Below, one piece after another: positions 1-9,367 of a stretch of 64,000 nucleotides of DNA. The notes beneath the pieces were generated by a model. It did not search any database, was not told where the DNA came from, and was given only the letters and a program-made list of their open reading frames with translations. Both the position numbers and the translations under genes were made by a program. Where the stretch lies: positions 4,519,175 through 4,583,174 of the forward strand of contig NZ_UEXK01000004.1 in assembly GCF_900491935.1 (NCBI RefSeq). The letters are read 5' to 3'. This DNA is from Klenkia terrae. Lineage in GTDB: Bacteria > Actinomycetota > Actinomycetes > Mycobacteriales > Geodermatophilaceae. Positions within the stretch are counted from its first letter, which is position 1, and each line of letters opens with the position of its first letter.

Positions 1-14
1 GGCGGGGCGGTCAC
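1..14 (-). CDS. start of a truncated gene (5' end only)
   Basis: Only the first four codons and part of the fifth are inside the window (GTG ACC GCC CCG). The case for a real gene start is the strong ribosome binding site AGGAGG, five bases upstream of the GTG. It would lie downstream of, and on the same strand as, the Rieske gene. The product cannot be identified. Confidence 0.35.
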
Positions 15-95
15 GGGTGCCTCCTCGTGGCCGTCCGGGGGTTCGAAGCGGCCGGCGTCAGTCTGCCCGACGGATCACCGGCGTGGCGGGTCGGC

Positions 96-461
96 TCAGG
101 GCTCGACGACGACGTCGTCCCCGCGCCGCACGGCCCGCCGGACCCGCAGCGGGAGCACCCGGCCGAGCCAGCGCACCGCGGTCGTGTAGCCCGAGGTCGG
201 GCCGTGGTAGCCCAGGAAGCCACGGGGGCCCTCGACCATCGCCCCGCTGCGGACGTCGTAGCGCGCCCCGTGCCAGGGGCAGACCAGGCAGCCCTCGGCG
301 TCCACGGTGCCGCGGGACAGGTCGCCGAGCTGGTGCCGGCACCGCCGGGAGACGGCGAACAGCTCTCCGCCCGAGGTGCCGACGGCGGAGGACCCCACCG
401 GCGCGACGGTGCCGGGGGTGAGCTGGGCGGCGGGGATGCTGGGACGGTCGGTGTCGGTCAT
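96..461 (-). CDS. Rieske [2Fe-2S] domain protein
   Basis: A 121-residue single-domain Rieske protein. The two cluster-binding motifs are visible: C-R-H in the first half (CRHQLGDLS) and C-P-W-H about 18 residues later (CLVCPWHGARYDV). These give the two Cys and two His ligands of a [2Fe-2S] centre. Proteins this small act as ferredoxin-like electron carriers or as stand-alone Rieske subunits. No oxygenase alpha subunit or reductase gene is adjacent, so the partner is unknown. There is no signal peptide, so it is probably cytoplasmic. It is transcribed away from the peptidase gene next to it, with about 67 bases between the starts. Confidence 0.85.
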   Translation of the reverse strand: MTDTDRPSIPAAQLTPGTVAPVGSSAVGTSGGELFAVSRRCRHQLGDLSRGTVDAEGCLVCPWHGARYDVRSGAMVEGPRGFLGYHGPTSGYTTAVRWLGRVLPLRVRRAVRRGDDVVVEP

Positions 462-528
462 GCCCGGGCGCTACCCGTCGAGCCCCGGGCTCAGCCCTCG
501 GCGGGCCGGTGTGGTCGGCTGGACGGCG

Positions 529-1224
529 ATGGACGAGATCTGGGACCGGGTGGGCGCCACCTCTCCCCCGCTGCCGCCGCTGTGGCTGGGGGTCACCGCC
601 GTCCTCGCGCTGGTCCTGGTCGTGCAGCGCGACCTCTGGCGGGTCACCCGCAACGCGGTGACGATCGCCCACGAGGGCGCGCACGGCGTCGCCGCGCTGG
701 TCACCGGACGACGCCTGGCCGGCATCCGGCTGCACTCGGACACCTCGGGGGTGACCGTCTCCCGCGGCCGGCCCACCGGCCCGGGCATGGTGCTCACCGC
801 GGCGGCCGGCTACGTCGGTCCCGGTCTGCTCGGGCTGGGCGCCGCCGCGCTGCTGGCCGCCGGGCACGCGATCGGCATGCTGTGGGCGGTGCTGGCCCTC
901 CTGGCGCTCCTGCTGCTGCAGATCCGCAACTTCTACGGGCTGTGGTCGGTGCTGGTCACCGGGGCGCTGGTGTTCGCGGCGACCTGGTGGCTGCCGGCGC
1001 AGTGGCAGGCCGGGTTCGCCCACGTCGTGGTGTGGTTCCTGCTGCTCGCCGCCCCCCGCACGGTGTGGGAGCTGCAGGCCGCCCGTCGCCGGCACGGCTC
1101 CCCCGACAGCGACGCCGACCAGCTCGCCCGCCTGACCGGCGTCCCCGGGCTGGTCTGGGTCGGGCTCTTCCTGCTGGTCGACGTCGGCGCCCTGGTGCTC
1201 GCCGTCCGCTGGCTGCTCCCCTGA
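529..1224 (+). CDS. M50-family membrane zinc metallopeptidase
   Basis: A 231-residue polytopic membrane protein. Near the end of the first hydrophobic stretch it carries the HExxH zinc motif (AHEGAHG, about residue 47), followed by several further membrane segments rich in Leu, Ala and Gly. This is the layout of the M50B-like peptidases, an uncharacterised branch of the site-2-protease/SpoIVFB family common in Actinobacteria. The downstream DG-type third zinc ligand is not obvious by eye. I chose the ATG giving MDEIW because it places the membrane region near the N-terminus; an upstream in-frame ATG would overlap the divergent Rieske gene. The substrate is unknown. Confidence 0.75.
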   Translation: MDEIWDRVGATSPPLPPLWLGVTAVLALVLVVQRDLWRVTRNAVTIAHEGAHGVAALVTGRRLAGIRLHSDTSGVTVSRGRPTGPGMVLTAAAGYVGPGLLGLGAAALLAAGHAIGMLWAVLALLALLLLQIRNFYGLWSVLVTGALVFAATWWLPAQWQAGFAHVVVWFLLLAAPRTVWELQAARRRHGSPDSDADQLARLTGVPGLVWVGLFLLVDVGALVLAVRWLLP

Positions 1225-1228
1225 CCTC

Positions 1229-3598
1229 CTACTGCCCTGAGTGCCGTCCCCGCCGACGGGGAGCGCAGTGCGCGGGCTGGTGCACCGGCTCGACCTCGGC
1301 GGCCGGCGGGATGTCCAGCGCCAGCTCGGCGTCGGTCACGGTCACCGTGTCGCCGTGGTGCCCGATCTCCAGGGGCTCGCCGGACACGAGCTGGTAGACG
1401 ACCTTCTCCCGGCCGATCCGGACCCGCAGGCAGCGACCCTGGTAGACGACCCGGAAGGCCAGCCCGGTCAGCTGCGGGGGCAGCCGCGGGGCGAAGGTCA
1501 GGTGACCGTCGTGGTCGCGCATGCCGCCGAACCCGGCGACGGCCACGGTCCAGCCACCGGCCAGCGAGGCGATGTGCAGGCCGTGCCCGGAGTTGCCGTG
1601 CAGGTTCTGCAGGTCGGTGAGCGCGGCCTCGCCCCAGTAGTCGTAGGCCAGCTCGAGGTGCCCGCACTCGGCCGCCACGACGGCCTGCTGGGCCGCCGAC
1701 AGCGAGGAGTCGCGGACGGTGCGGGCTTCGTAGTAGGCGAAGTCGGCGACCTTCTGCTCGTGCGTGAAGGCGTCCCCGCGCAGGTGCAGCGCCATGACCA
1801 GGTCGGCCTGCTTGACCACCTGCTTGCGGTAGATCTCGAAGTAGGGGTAGTTCAGCAGCAGCGGGTACTTGTCCGGCGGGGTGCCCTCGAAGTCCCACTC
1901 CTGGTGCCGGGTGAAGCCCTCGCTGGTCATGTGCACGCCGAGCTCGTCGTCGAACGGGATCCGCATCTTCTCCGCGGCCTCGGACCAGACGGCGACCTCG
2001 TCCTCGGTGACCTGCAGCCGCGCCGCGACCCCGGGCTGGCGGTGCACGGCGGCGACCGCCTCGCGCAGGTTCCGCTGGGCCATCAAGTTCGTGTAGACGT
2101 TGTTGTCCACCACGGCGGTGTACTCGTCGGGGCCGGTCACGCCGTCGATGCGGAAGCCGCGGCCGTCGTCCATGTGCCCGAGCGACGCCCACAGCCGGGC
2201 GGTCTCCACCAGGATCTCCGTGCCGTGGTCGGCGTCGAACGTGTCGTCCTGCGTGGCGTTGCGGTACCGGACGACGGCGTCGGCGATGTCGGCGTTGACG
2301 TGGAACGCCGCGGTGCCGGCCGGCCAGTACCCGCTGGTCTCCTCGCCGCGGATGGTCCGCCACGGGAACGCCGCGCCCTTCTGCCCGAGGACGGCGGCGC
2401 GCTCGCGGGCCAGGTCCAGGGTGCTCCACCGCCAGATCAGGGCGTCCCGGACGGCCTCCGGCGCGGTGTAGGTCAGCACCGGGAGGACGTAGGTCTCGGT
2501 GTCCCAGAACGCGTGCCCGTCGTAGCCCGGGCCGGTGAGGCCCTTGGCCGGGATCGGCTGCTTCTCCGCGCGGAGGCCGGCCTGCAGGACGTGGAACATG
2601 CCCACCCGCACGGCCTGCTGCAGCTCGTCGTCGCCCTCGATGGTGACGTCGGCCTGCGCCCAGTGGCCGTCCAGCAGCTCGCGCTGCTCGGCGGCCAGGC
2701 GGTCCCAGCCGGCCAGCTTGGCCACCGCGAGGGCGCCCTCCACCTGGTCCCGGACGGCGGCCGAGGACCGCCGGGAGGACCAGCCGTAGGCCAGGTACTT
2801 GACCAGCCGCAGCTTCTCCCCCGCCGGCAGCCGGGCGGCCAGCGTGTAGCGGGCGAGGTCCGGGGAGACCTCCAGGTCCTCGCTGGCGCTGTCGGGGATG
2901 AGCACGTCGTGGTCCATGCCGGCGGCCATCCGCAGCCGGCTGGTCGTGGTCTGGTGCACGAGCACCGCGTGCCGGCCGCGGCCGGTGTGCAGCTCGGACT
3001 GCAGCGGCTTGCGCAGCGCGGCGGCCGCGCGCGGGTCGTCGGACCCGGAGTTCTCCACCACCTCGTTGGCCAGCAGGTCGGACTGGATGGCCACGTAGAG
3101 GTCGCCGCCGTCGTCGGTGCAGCGCACCTCGTAGCGGATCGCGGCGATCGACCGGCGGGTCAGCGAGACCAGCCGGGTGCTGCGCAGCTCCACGGTCCGC
3201 CCGTTCGGCGAGCGCCACTCGGTGCACCGCCGCAGCACGCCGGCCCGCAGGTCCAGGGTGCGCTCGTGGGAGATGATCTGGCCGTAGTCCAGGTCCAGCG
3301 GGGAGTCGCCGACCAGCAGCCGGATCAGCTTGCCGTCGGTCACGTTGACGACGGTCTGGCCCTCCTCCGGGAAGCCGTAGCCGGCCTCGGCGTAGGGCAG
3401 CGGGCGCTCCTCGAAGAAGCCGTTGAGGTAGGTGCCCGGGACGACGGAGGGCTCGCCCTCCTCCAGCGTGCCGCGCATGCCGATGTGCCCGTTGGCCAGG
3501 GCGAACACCGACTCGTTGACCGCGAGGCTGTCGTGGTCGATGCCGGTCTCGGTGAGCGCCCAGGCCTCGATCGGGAAGTGCGCGCGCCCCTCGGTCAC
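1229..3598 (-). CDS. GH65 disaccharide phosphorylase (maltose/trehalose/kojibiose type)
   Basis: A 789-residue glycoside hydrolase family 65 protein. Family members phosphorolyse alpha-linked glucose disaccharides to beta-glucose 1-phosphate plus glucose. The N-terminal beta-sandwich is followed by the (alpha/alpha)6 barrel with the typical FWDTE motif and the TGPDEYT motif, whose Glu (about residue 488) is the expected general acid. The GTG start overlaps the stop of the upstream HAD gene (GTGA), so the two are translationally coupled. That partner is a beta-phosphoglucomutase, which would turn beta-glucose 1-phosphate into glucose 6-phosphate, so the pair forms a short disaccharide-catabolic module. 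Whether the natural substrate is maltose, trehalose, kojibiose or nigerose cannot be read from the sequence. Confidence 0.9.
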   Translation of the reverse strand: MTEGRAHFPIEAWALTETGIDHDSLAVNESVFALANGHIGMRGTLEEGEPSVVPGTYLNGFFEERPLPYAEAGYGFPEEGQTVVNVTDGKLIRLLVGDSPLDLDYGQIISHERTLDLRAGVLRRCTEWRSPNGRTVELRSTRLVSLTRRSIAAIRYEVRCTDDGGDLYVAIQSDLLANEVVENSGSDDPRAAAALRKPLQSELHTGRGRHAVLVHQTTTSRLRMAAGMDHDVLIPDSASEDLEVSPDLARYTLAARLPAGEKLRLVKYLAYGWSSRRSSAAVRDQVEGALAVAKLAGWDRLAAEQRELLDGHWAQADVTIEGDDELQQAVRVGMFHVLQAGLRAEKQPIPAKGLTGPGYDGHAFWDTETYVLPVLTYTAPEAVRDALIWRWSTLDLARERAAVLGQKGAAFPWRTIRGEETSGYWPAGTAAFHVNADIADAVVRYRNATQDDTFDADHGTEILVETARLWASLGHMDDGRGFRIDGVTGPDEYTAVVDNNVYTNLMAQRNLREAVAAVHRQPGVAARLQVTEDEVAVWSEAAEKMRIPFDDELGVHMTSEGFTRHQEWDFEGTPPDKYPLLLNYPYFEIYRKQVVKQADLVMALHLRGDAFTHEQKVADFAYYEARTVRDSSLSAAQQAVVAAECGHLELAYDYWGEAALTDLQNLHGNSGHGLHIASLAGGWTVAVAGFGGMRDHDGHLTFAPRLPPQLTGLAFRVVYQGRCLRVRIGREKVVYQLVSGEPLEIGHHGDTVTVTDAELALDIPPAAEVEPVHQPAHCAPRRRGRHSGQ

Positions 3599-4326
3599 GA
3601 CGGGTCCCCGAGCAGCTCGGCCAGGTCGGTGACGACGACGTCGGCGCCGTGCTCGCGCAGCGCGTCGGCCTGCCCGACCCGGTCCACGCCCACGACGTAG
3701 CCGAAGTCCCCCGCGCGGCCGGCGGCCACGCCGGACTGGGCGTCCTCGAAGACCACCGCCTCCCCCGGCTGCAGGCCCAGGGCCCGGGCGCCGGCCAGGA
3801 ACGTGTCCGGCGCGGGCTTGCCCCGGTAGCCCTCCCGGGCGGTCACCACGCCGTCGATGCGGGCGTCGACCAGGTCGGCGAACCCGCCGGCGGCGATCAC
3901 CTTCTCGCCGTTGGCCGACGCGGTCACCACGGCCACCGGCAGGCCGGCGTCCTTGACCGCCCGCAGGTAGCGGACCGAGCCCTCGTAGACGGTGACGCCG
4001 TGCTCGTCGAGCTCGGCCTGCACCAGGTCGTTCTTGCGGGTGGCCACGCCCTGCACGGTCTGCTCGTCGGGACCGTCGTCCGGCGTCCCCTCGGCCAGCT
4101 CGATGCTGCGGGAGGCCAGGAAGTCGCGGACGCCGTCCGCGCGCGGCTTGCCGTCGACGTAGCGCTGGTAGTCGGCATCGCTGAACTCCGCGGCCTGCGG
4201 GTCGCGGGCACGCAGGAACTCGTCGAAGGTCCGCTTCCAGGCCGCCTGGTGGACGGTGGCGGTCTGCGTGAGCACGCCGTCGAGGTCGAACAGGCAGCCA
4301 CGGATGGTCTCGGGTAGTCCCAGCAC
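3595..4326 (-). CDS. HAD-family beta-phosphoglucomutase
   Basis: A 243-residue HAD hydrolase of the beta-phosphoglucomutase subfamily, which interconverts beta-glucose 1-phosphate and glucose 6-phosphate. The nucleophile motif FDLDGVLTQT is at residues 13-22. A helical cap follows, with VVTASANG as motif II, GKPAPDTF around the motif III Lys, and VFEDAQSG as motif IV. It is the first gene of a pair: its TGA overlaps the GTG start of the GH65 phosphorylase, which makes the substrate assignment more secure than sequence alone. I chose the GTG start because it places the first motif at the usual distance from the N-terminus. No strong ribosome binding site precedes it. Confidence 0.88.
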   Translation of the reverse strand: MLGLPETIRGCLFDLDGVLTQTATVHQAAWKRTFDEFLRARDPQAAEFSDADYQRYVDGKPRADGVRDFLASRSIELAEGTPDDGPDEQTVQGVATRKNDLVQAELDEHGVTVYEGSVRYLRAVKDAGLPVAVVTASANGEKVIAAGGFADLVDARIDGVVTAREGYRGKPAPDTFLAGARALGLQPGEAVVFEDAQSGVAAGRAGDFGYVVGVDRVGQADALREHGADVVVTDLAELLGDPS

Positions 4327-4419
4327 GGGGCAGACGGTACGGCTGCCGCCTGGTGAGCGGGCGCGGTCTCCCCCTCCTAGGTTGGGTACGACCGATCCAC
4401 CGCACCGGAGGAGCACCCG

Positions 4420-4953
4420 ATGTCCCGTCAGACCCCGCCCAACCCGTACGACTTCCTGCCCGAGGTGCCCGAGTTCGCCCTGACCAGCTCCGATGTGCGC
4501 GACGGACAGCCGCTGGGCCGTGAGCAGGTCAGCGGCAAGATGGGTCTGGACGGCGAGGACCGCTCCCCGCAGCTGTCCTGGTCGGAGTTCCCCGAGGGCA
4601 CCAAGGGCTTCGCCGTGACCGTCTACGACCCCGACGCCCCCACCGCCAGCGGCTTCTGGCACTGGGCGGTCACCGGCATCCCCGCCTCGGTCACCGAGCT
4701 CCCCTCCGGTGCCGCCGACGGCGGCCTGCCCGAGGGCGCCGTGCAGCTGCGCAACGACGCCGGGTTCGCCGGCTTCGTCGGTGCCGCTCCCCCGGCCGGC
4801 CACGGCCCGCACCGGTACTACGTGGTGGTGCACGCACTGGACACCGACGACCTCGGCGTCCCGGCGGAGGGCTCCTGCGCGTTCCTCGGCTTCAACCTGT
4901 TCAGCCACACGCTGGCCCGGGCCACCCTGGTGCCGACGTTCGAGGTCTCGTGA
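4420..4953 (+). CDS. YbhB/YbcL-family (PEBP-like) protein
   Basis: A 177-residue cytoplasmic protein of the phosphatidylethanolamine-binding/Raf-kinase-inhibitor-like family, bacterial YbhB/YbcL branch. The signature [14 protein letters not shown] is near residues 70-83, and [12 protein letters not shown] follows as the second conserved block, together forming the anion-binding pocket. Bacterial members have no settled function. The gene begins with ATG behind GGAGGAG. It is divergent from the phosphoglucomutase gene with about 90 bases between them, and it is followed closely by an exported hydrolase on the same strand. Confidence 0.88.
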   Translation: MSRQTPPNPYDFLPEVPEFALTSSDVRDGQPLGREQVSGKMGLDGEDRSPQLSWSEFPEGTKGFAVTVYDPDAPTASGFWHWAVTGIPASVTELPSGAADGGLPEGAVQLRNDAGFAGFVGAAPPAGHGPHRYYVVVHALDTDDLGVPAEGSCAFLGFNLFSHTLARATLVPTFEVS

Positions 4954-4996
4954 CCCGCGGCGTGTGACCCGGACGGCGGTGGGTAGTGCACAACCC

Positions 4997-5887
4997 ATGA
5001 GTCGCTGGGGTGGTCGCACGGTCGCGGTCACCGCGGTGCTGGTGGCCGGTCTCCTGGTGGAGGCCGAGGCTGCCCAGGCTGCGCCGGTCGCCGTCGTCCG
5101 GTCGGTGCAGCCGACCGCCCTGGTCGCCCCGTTCCCCGCCGTCTCGCCGATCGGGGCCGCGCTGGTCGGGTTCGGTCCGGTCGGCACGCTGGTCGCCGCC
5201 GTCGCGCCCGTGCAGTCCCCCGAGCCTCCGGGCACGACCGCCGACGCGGTCGCCCGGGGCTCGGCGGGATCCTGGGCGGTCGGGGACGTCGACCGGCCGG
5301 TGCCCACCGCGTCGCTGGTCAAGCTGTACCTGGCCGAGGGCATCCTCGCCACCGCCCGGACCGCCGGCACCGCGCTGCCCGCCGAGGACCTGGCCCGGAT
5401 CGACGCGGCCCTCACCAGCTCCGACGACCTCGCGGCGTCCGAGCTGTGGGTGGCCTACGACGGCCCGGCGGTGCTGGCCGACGTGGTCGCCCGCTACGAC
5501 CTGCAGGGCACCTCGGCACCCACTCCCGACCCGGGCGCCTGGGGCCAGACGCTGACCACCGCCGCCGACCCGGCCCGGTTCCTCACCGAGCTGCCCGACC
5601 GGGCGCACCCCGACGACGCCGAGCTGCTGCTGGGCGCCCTGTCCCGGGCCACCCCGGCCGGTGCGGACGGCTTCGACCAGTCCTTCGGGCTGCTGGGTCC
5701 GGGCCGGTCGGCGGGGACGGCGGCCAAGCAGGGCTGGATGGTGCTCGACGGGCAGCGGTACCTGCACTCGATCGGCGTCGTCGACGACCGGGTGGTGGTC
5801 GTGCTGGCCACGTTCCCCGTCGACGTCGTCGACTGGCCGGCCGCCCGGGCCGCGGTGGACGCCGCGGCGGCGGCGCTCAGTCGCTGA
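4997..5887 (+). CDS. exported serine-hydrolase-like protein (penicillin-recognising fold)
   Basis: A 296-residue protein with an N-terminal signal peptide: a basic start, then a hydrophobic stretch ending in AQA. The mature part resembles class A beta-lactamase-like serine hydrolases of Actinobacteria. It has a TASLVKLYL block containing S-x-x-K, a later SDDLAAS block in the place of SDN, and KQGW in the place of K-T/S-G. The weakened second and third motifs suggest a cell-wall-associated hydrolase or a pseudo-enzyme rather than a true beta-lactamase. It ends 11 bases inside the convergent acetyltransferase gene. The start is the ATG that puts the signal sequence at the terminus. Confidence 0.7.
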   Translation: MSRWGGRTVAVTAVLVAGLLVEAEAAQAAPVAVVRSVQPTALVAPFPAVSPIGAALVGFGPVGTLVAAVAPVQSPEPPGTTADAVARGSAGSWAVGDVDRPVPTASLVKLYLAEGILATARTAGTALPAEDLARIDAALTSSDDLAASELWVAYDGPAVLADVVARYDLQGTSAPTPDPGAWGQTLTTAADPARFLTELPDRAHPDDAELLLGALSRATPAGADGFDQSFGLLGPGRSAGTAAKQGWMVLDGQRYLHSIGVVDDRVVVVLATFPVDVVDWPAARAAVDAAAAALSR

Positions 5888-6701
5888 CGCGCTCGGCGAC
5901 CAGCGTGGTGCCGATCCGGGCGAAGCCGACCCGCTCGTAGACCCGCGCGACGTCGTCGTCCCCGGCGGCCAGGAAGACCGTCTGCACGGTCTCCCCGGCG
6001 TGCTCGACCAGCGTGGAGGCCAGCCCCGCGCCCAGGCCGCGGCCGCGGAAGCGGGGCAGCGTGGCCACGCCGACGATCTCGCTCATGCCGGTGCCGTCCA
6101 CGTCGACCGGCTGGTGCGAGCCGACGGCGACCGGCTCGCCGTCCTCGACGGCGATCATCATGACCGTGCGCCCGTCGGCGATCCGCTCGCGCAGCACGCT
6201 GGTGGGCTGCGGGGGGTCGACCAGCCGGTCGGGGGCCGCGCCGGGCGCGGAGGAGATGGGCCCGGCGGTCGCGCCGACCGGGGTGGCGAAGGCCAGCTGG
6301 GCCAGCCGCTGGTAGGTGGCCAGCTGCGGGTCGTCGGCGCCGACCAGGAAGAAGCGGACGCCCTCGGGGAGGGTGACCTCCACGTCGTCCACGGCGACCA
6401 GCAGCGGCAGCTCGTCGATCCCGAGCCCGGCGCTGCGGGCGGCCTGGGCCAGGCCCGGGTTGCGCTGGGCGAACCACTCGAGCGCCTCGGGCATGCCGGA
6501 CTCCCGCTGCAGCGCCAGCGCCGCCTCGATGTCGGCGACCGGCACCGGCCCGCCACCCGGGTGCGGGCGCGCCGGGTAGGGCCACTCGGCGGAGCCGACC
6601 GGGACGTCGAGGGCACCGACCCGGCGGACGGCCGTCTCCGGGAGCGGGGAGAGGGCGAAGTACTGCTCGATGCGGTCGAGCAGACCCGGTCGCGTCGGCA
6701 C
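5877..6701 (-). CDS. GNAT-family N-acetyltransferase
   Basis: A 274-residue protein whose C-terminal half is a GNAT domain. The acetyl-CoA-binding motif A is clear: [16 protein letters not shown], which fits Q/R-x-x-G-x-G/A. It is followed by [11 protein letters not shown], the typical motif B region. The N-terminal half, about 120 residues, has no motif I recognise and may be a degenerate second GNAT fold, as in many two-domain actinobacterial acetyltransferases. The acceptor substrate is unknown. The gene is convergent with the upstream serine hydrolase and stands alone on this strand. Confidence 0.85.
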   Translation of the reverse strand: MPTRPGLLDRIEQYFALSPLPETAVRRVGALDVPVGSAEWPYPARPHPGGGPVPVADIEAALALQRESGMPEALEWFAQRNPGLAQAARSAGLGIDELPLLVAVDDVEVTLPEGVRFFLVGADDPQLATYQRLAQLAFATPVGATAGPISSAPGAAPDRLVDPPQPTSVLRERIADGRTVMMIAVEDGEPVAVGSHQPVDVDGTGMSEIVGVATLPRFRGRGLGAGLASTLVEHAGETVQTVFLAAGDDDVARVYERVGFARIGTTLVAERVSD

Positions 6702-6790
6702 ACCCGAACCCTAGACGCGCCCGACCGGGTGCACCCGGCGACGGGGCCCGGGCCCACCCGGGCGAGGTGGACGGGTGGGCCGACGGCACC

Positions 6791-7753
6791 ATGGTCGCCG
6801 TGACGGTCGCCCCGCGGAGCCATCCCTCGCCGTACGCGGCGTTCGACCGTGACCAGTGGCGTGCCCTCGCGAAGAACCAGGACCTGCCGCTGGACGCCGC
6901 CCAGCTGGCCCGGCTGGCCACCCTGGGCGACCGGATCGACCTGGACGAGGTGCGCACTGTCTACCTGCCGCTGGCCCGCCTGCTGGCGCTGCAGGTCGCC
7001 GCCAGCCGCCGGCTGTGGACCGCCCAGTCGGAGTTCCTGGGCACCAGCACCGCGAAGATGCCGTACGTGATCGCCGTCGCCGGCAGCGTCGCGGTCGGCA
7101 AGAGCACCACCGCCCGGTTGCTGCAGGCCCTGCTGGCCGCCCAGCCGGACACCCCGCGGGTCGACCTGGTCACCACCGACGGCTTCCTGCACCCCAACGC
7201 GGTCCTGGAGTCCCGCGGTCTGCTCGGCCGCAAGGGCTTCCCGGAGACCTACGACCGCCGGGCGCTGCTGCGGTTCCTGGCCGACGTCAAGGGTGGCCGG
7301 GGCTCGGTGACCGCGCCGCTGTACTCCCACCAGTCCTACGACGTCCTGCCCGGCGAGGTGCAGCTGGTCGACCGCCCCGACGTCCTGGTGCTGGAGGGCC
7401 TGAACGTGCTGCAGGCGGGCAACCGTGCCGACGGCCGGGTGCCGGAGGTGTTCCTGTCGGACTTCTTCGACTTCTCCGTCTACGTCGACGCCGGCGAGCA
7501 GGACGTCGAGCAGTGGTACGTGGAGCGGTTCCTCGCCCTGCGCCGGACGGCGTTCCAGGACGAGGGCGCCTACTTCCACCGCTTCGCCGACCTGACCGAC
7601 GCCGAGGCCGTCGAGACCGCCCGCGGCATCTGGGCGGCGGTGAACGGACCCAACCTGCGCACCAACATCGCCCCGACCCGGTCGCGGGCCCGGCTGGTGC
7701 TGCAGAAGGCTGCCGACCACTCGGTGAAGCGGGTCCTGCTCCGCAAGCTCTGA
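6791..7753 (+). CDS. coaA: pantothenate kinase, type I
   Basis: A 320-residue bacterial type I pantothenate kinase, which phosphorylates pantothenate with ATP in the first step of coenzyme A synthesis. The Walker A motif GSVAVGKST is at residues 98-106. The blocks [10 protein letters not shown] and VLEGLNVLQ and the C-terminal [13 protein letters not shown] closely resemble mycobacterial CoaA. The start was set at the ATG giving MVAVTVAP, because the homologous region begins a few residues later ([14 protein letters not shown]); an in-frame start eight codons earlier is possible. The gene is a single unit with a short convergent gap to the VOC gene. Confidence 0.95.
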   Translation: MVAVTVAPRSHPSPYAAFDRDQWRALAKNQDLPLDAAQLARLATLGDRIDLDEVRTVYLPLARLLALQVAASRRLWTAQSEFLGTSTAKMPYVIAVAGSVAVGKSTTARLLQALLAAQPDTPRVDLVTTDGFLHPNAVLESRGLLGRKGFPETYDRRALLRFLADVKGGRGSVTAPLYSHQSYDVLPGEVQLVDRPDVLVLEGLNVLQAGNRADGRVPEVFLSDFFDFSVYVDAGEQDVEQWYVERFLALRRTAFQDEGAYFHRFADLTDAEAVETARGIWAAVNGPNLRTNIAPTRSRARLVLQKAADHSVKRVLLRKL

Positions 7754-7758
7754 GCGGC

Positions 7759-8184
7759 TCAGTCGGGCAGCTGGGACCGGCCGGCGTCGTCCAGGGGCCA
7801 GGCCGGGTTGTGCGCGATCTCCCAGCGGTGGCCGTCGGGGTCGGCGAACACCCCGTTGTAGCCGCCCCAGAACGTGGCGGTGCCGGGCCGCAGCACGGTG
7901 CCGCCGGCGGCGGCCGCCTCGGCCAGCACCTCGTCCACCTCGGCGGTGGACCCCACGGTGTGGGCCAGGGGGATGCCGCCCCAGCCGCCGGTGTCGTCGG
8001 CGACCTCGGAGTCGGCGGCCAGCTCGGTGCGGGACCACAGGCCCAGGTGGGTGCCGGCGCCCTGCAGGAACGCGACCTCCTCCTGGGACTGGCTGGACTC
8101 CCGCCAGCCCAGGGCCGCGTAGAACGCCCGGGCCCGGGCGAGGTCGGTGACGCCGAGCGTGATCAGGGTGATGACCGGTCTCAT
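7759..8184 (-). CDS. VOC-family (glyoxalase/bleomycin-resistance-like) protein
   Basis: A 141-residue vicinal-oxygen-chelate protein. The N-terminal beta-alpha-beta unit contains VTDLARARAFYAALGW, the usual opening of the fold. The C-terminal unit contains FADPDGHRWEIAHNP, where the late metal-ligand position in PDGH/WE is recognisable. Members of this family act as lyases, dioxygenases or drug-binding proteins, and the sequence does not tell which. It is divergent from the TPR gene with about 40 bases between starts. Confidence 0.85.
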   Translation of the reverse strand: MRPVITLITLGVTDLARARAFYAALGWRESSQSQEEVAFLQGAGTHLGLWSRTELAADSEVADDTGGWGGIPLAHTVGSTAEVDEVLAEAAAAGGTVLRPGTATFWGGYNGVFADPDGHRWEIAHNPAWPLDDAGRSQLPD

Positions 8185-8223
8185 GCGGTGACCCTGGCAC
8201 GGGCCACCGACGATTCCGCGGGC

Positions 8224-8705
8224 ATGCTGTCGGCCGTGGACTGGGACGAGCAGGTGGCGCAGCTGTGGGCCGGTGACGTGGACGCCCCGGACTTCGTGGC
8301 CCGGGCGGCGGAGCTCGCCGCGGCCTGCCCCACCGGGGACGGGTCCGGGGTGTTCGAGCTGGCCGGGGCGCACGACTCCACCGGTCACCCGGAGCAGGCG
8401 GTGCCGCTCTACGAGGAGGCGCTGCGGCTGGGGTTGGTGGCCTCCGGCGCCGGCGGGCCGCCGTCCAGCTGGCCAGCTCGTACCGCAACCTGGGCCGCCC
8501 GGCCGACGGCGCGCAGCTGCTCGAGGCGGAGCTGGACCGCACGTCCGACGACCTGGACGACGCCGTCCGGGCGTTCCTCGCACTGTGCCTGGCCGACCTT
8601 GGCCGGGAACGGGAGGCGCTGGGCCTCGCGCTGGGCGCGCTGGCTCCCCGGTTGCCGCGCTACCAGCGGTCGTTGGCCGCCTACGCCGCGGAGCTCGCCC
8701 GGTAG
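8224..8705 (+). pseudogene. tetratricopeptide-repeat protein, frameshifted
   Basis: The reading frame is broken by a single-base loss near 8434-8440. Frame 1 encodes VDWDEQVAQLW and, further on, HPEQAVPLYEEALRLGL, a TPR helix pair. The frame that then makes sense starts with LRRRRAAVQLASSYRNLG and continues through DLDDAVRAFLALCLADLG to the stop. Joined, the product is about 160 residues and matches the small TPR proteins of Actinobacteria (TPR_5 type). Adding one G in GGGTTGGTGG restores the frame. This could be a recent mutation or an assembly error. The 3' end overlaps the convergent DinB-like gene by 25 bases. Confidence 0.75.
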
Positions 8706-9277
8706 AGGTCGCGCAGCACGGTGATCTCGGCGCCGTGGTGGATCAGCTCGCGGTTGAGGTGCAGCACCAGGTGGGCGAAGGGTGCCTGCTGGTCGACCGG
8801 GGTGGCCTGGCTGCGCCCGACCGTCCACAGCTCGTCCTCGGACAGCCCCGCGATGCCCTCCCGCCAGGCGCCGACCGCCTCCACCAGCGCCGCGACCCCG
8901 GCCTCGGCGCTGGGGTGCGCCAGCACCAGGTCGTCGCGCCGCCGGGTGCGGCCGCCGAAGGTCCACTCCCAGCGCTCGGTGAACACCTCGACGAGGTGCG
9001 AGACCAGCCAGGCGATGGTGCGCGGCCCGGGGTCGTCGGGGCCGTCGGGCCACTCCACCACCCACTCCCCCGCGCCGGCGGTGCGCCGGCTGGTCTTGCT
9101 GCGCGGGGCGATCGAGAGGGCCCACGGCGCGGGCTTCCAGAAGTACTCGTCGTCGGCGAGGTCCTGCAGGTGCTCGTGCAGGTCGAGCCAGGAGAACCCC
9201 AGCTGGCCGGCGAGCAGCGAGGCCACGTCGGGGCGGGTCAGCACGTCCCAGTCGAACTCCGGCGATCCGTAGGTCAT
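8681..9277 (-). CDS. DinB-superfamily protein
   Basis: A 198-residue predicted four-helix-bundle protein of the DinB/YfiT superfamily. Supporting features are the opening WLDLHEHLQDL, the block TIAWLVSHLVEVFTERW, and the C-terminal LVLHLNRELIHHGAEITVLRDLY, whose spaced histidines are the usual metal ligands. Actinobacterial members are often mycothiol-dependent transferases or of unknown function. The ATG start is the one that leaves the least overlap with the upstream region. The gene is convergent with the TPR pseudogene. Confidence 0.8.
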   Translation of the reverse strand: MTYGSPEFDWDVLTRPDVASLLAGQLGFSWLDLHEHLQDLADDEYFWKPAPWALSIAPRSKTSRRTAGAGEWVVEWPDGPDDPGPRTIAWLVSHLVEVFTERWEWTFGGRTRRRDDLVLAHPSAEAGVAALVEAVGAWREGIAGLSEDELWTVGRSQATPVDQQAPFAHLVLHLNRELIHHGAEITVLRDLYRASSAA

Positions 9278-9367
9278 GGACCACACCCTGGCACCGCCGG
9301 GCGCCCGGGTCGACGGTGTCGTACCCCCGGAGCATGGTGGATCCGACCGCATCGACGAGGAGGGGCC

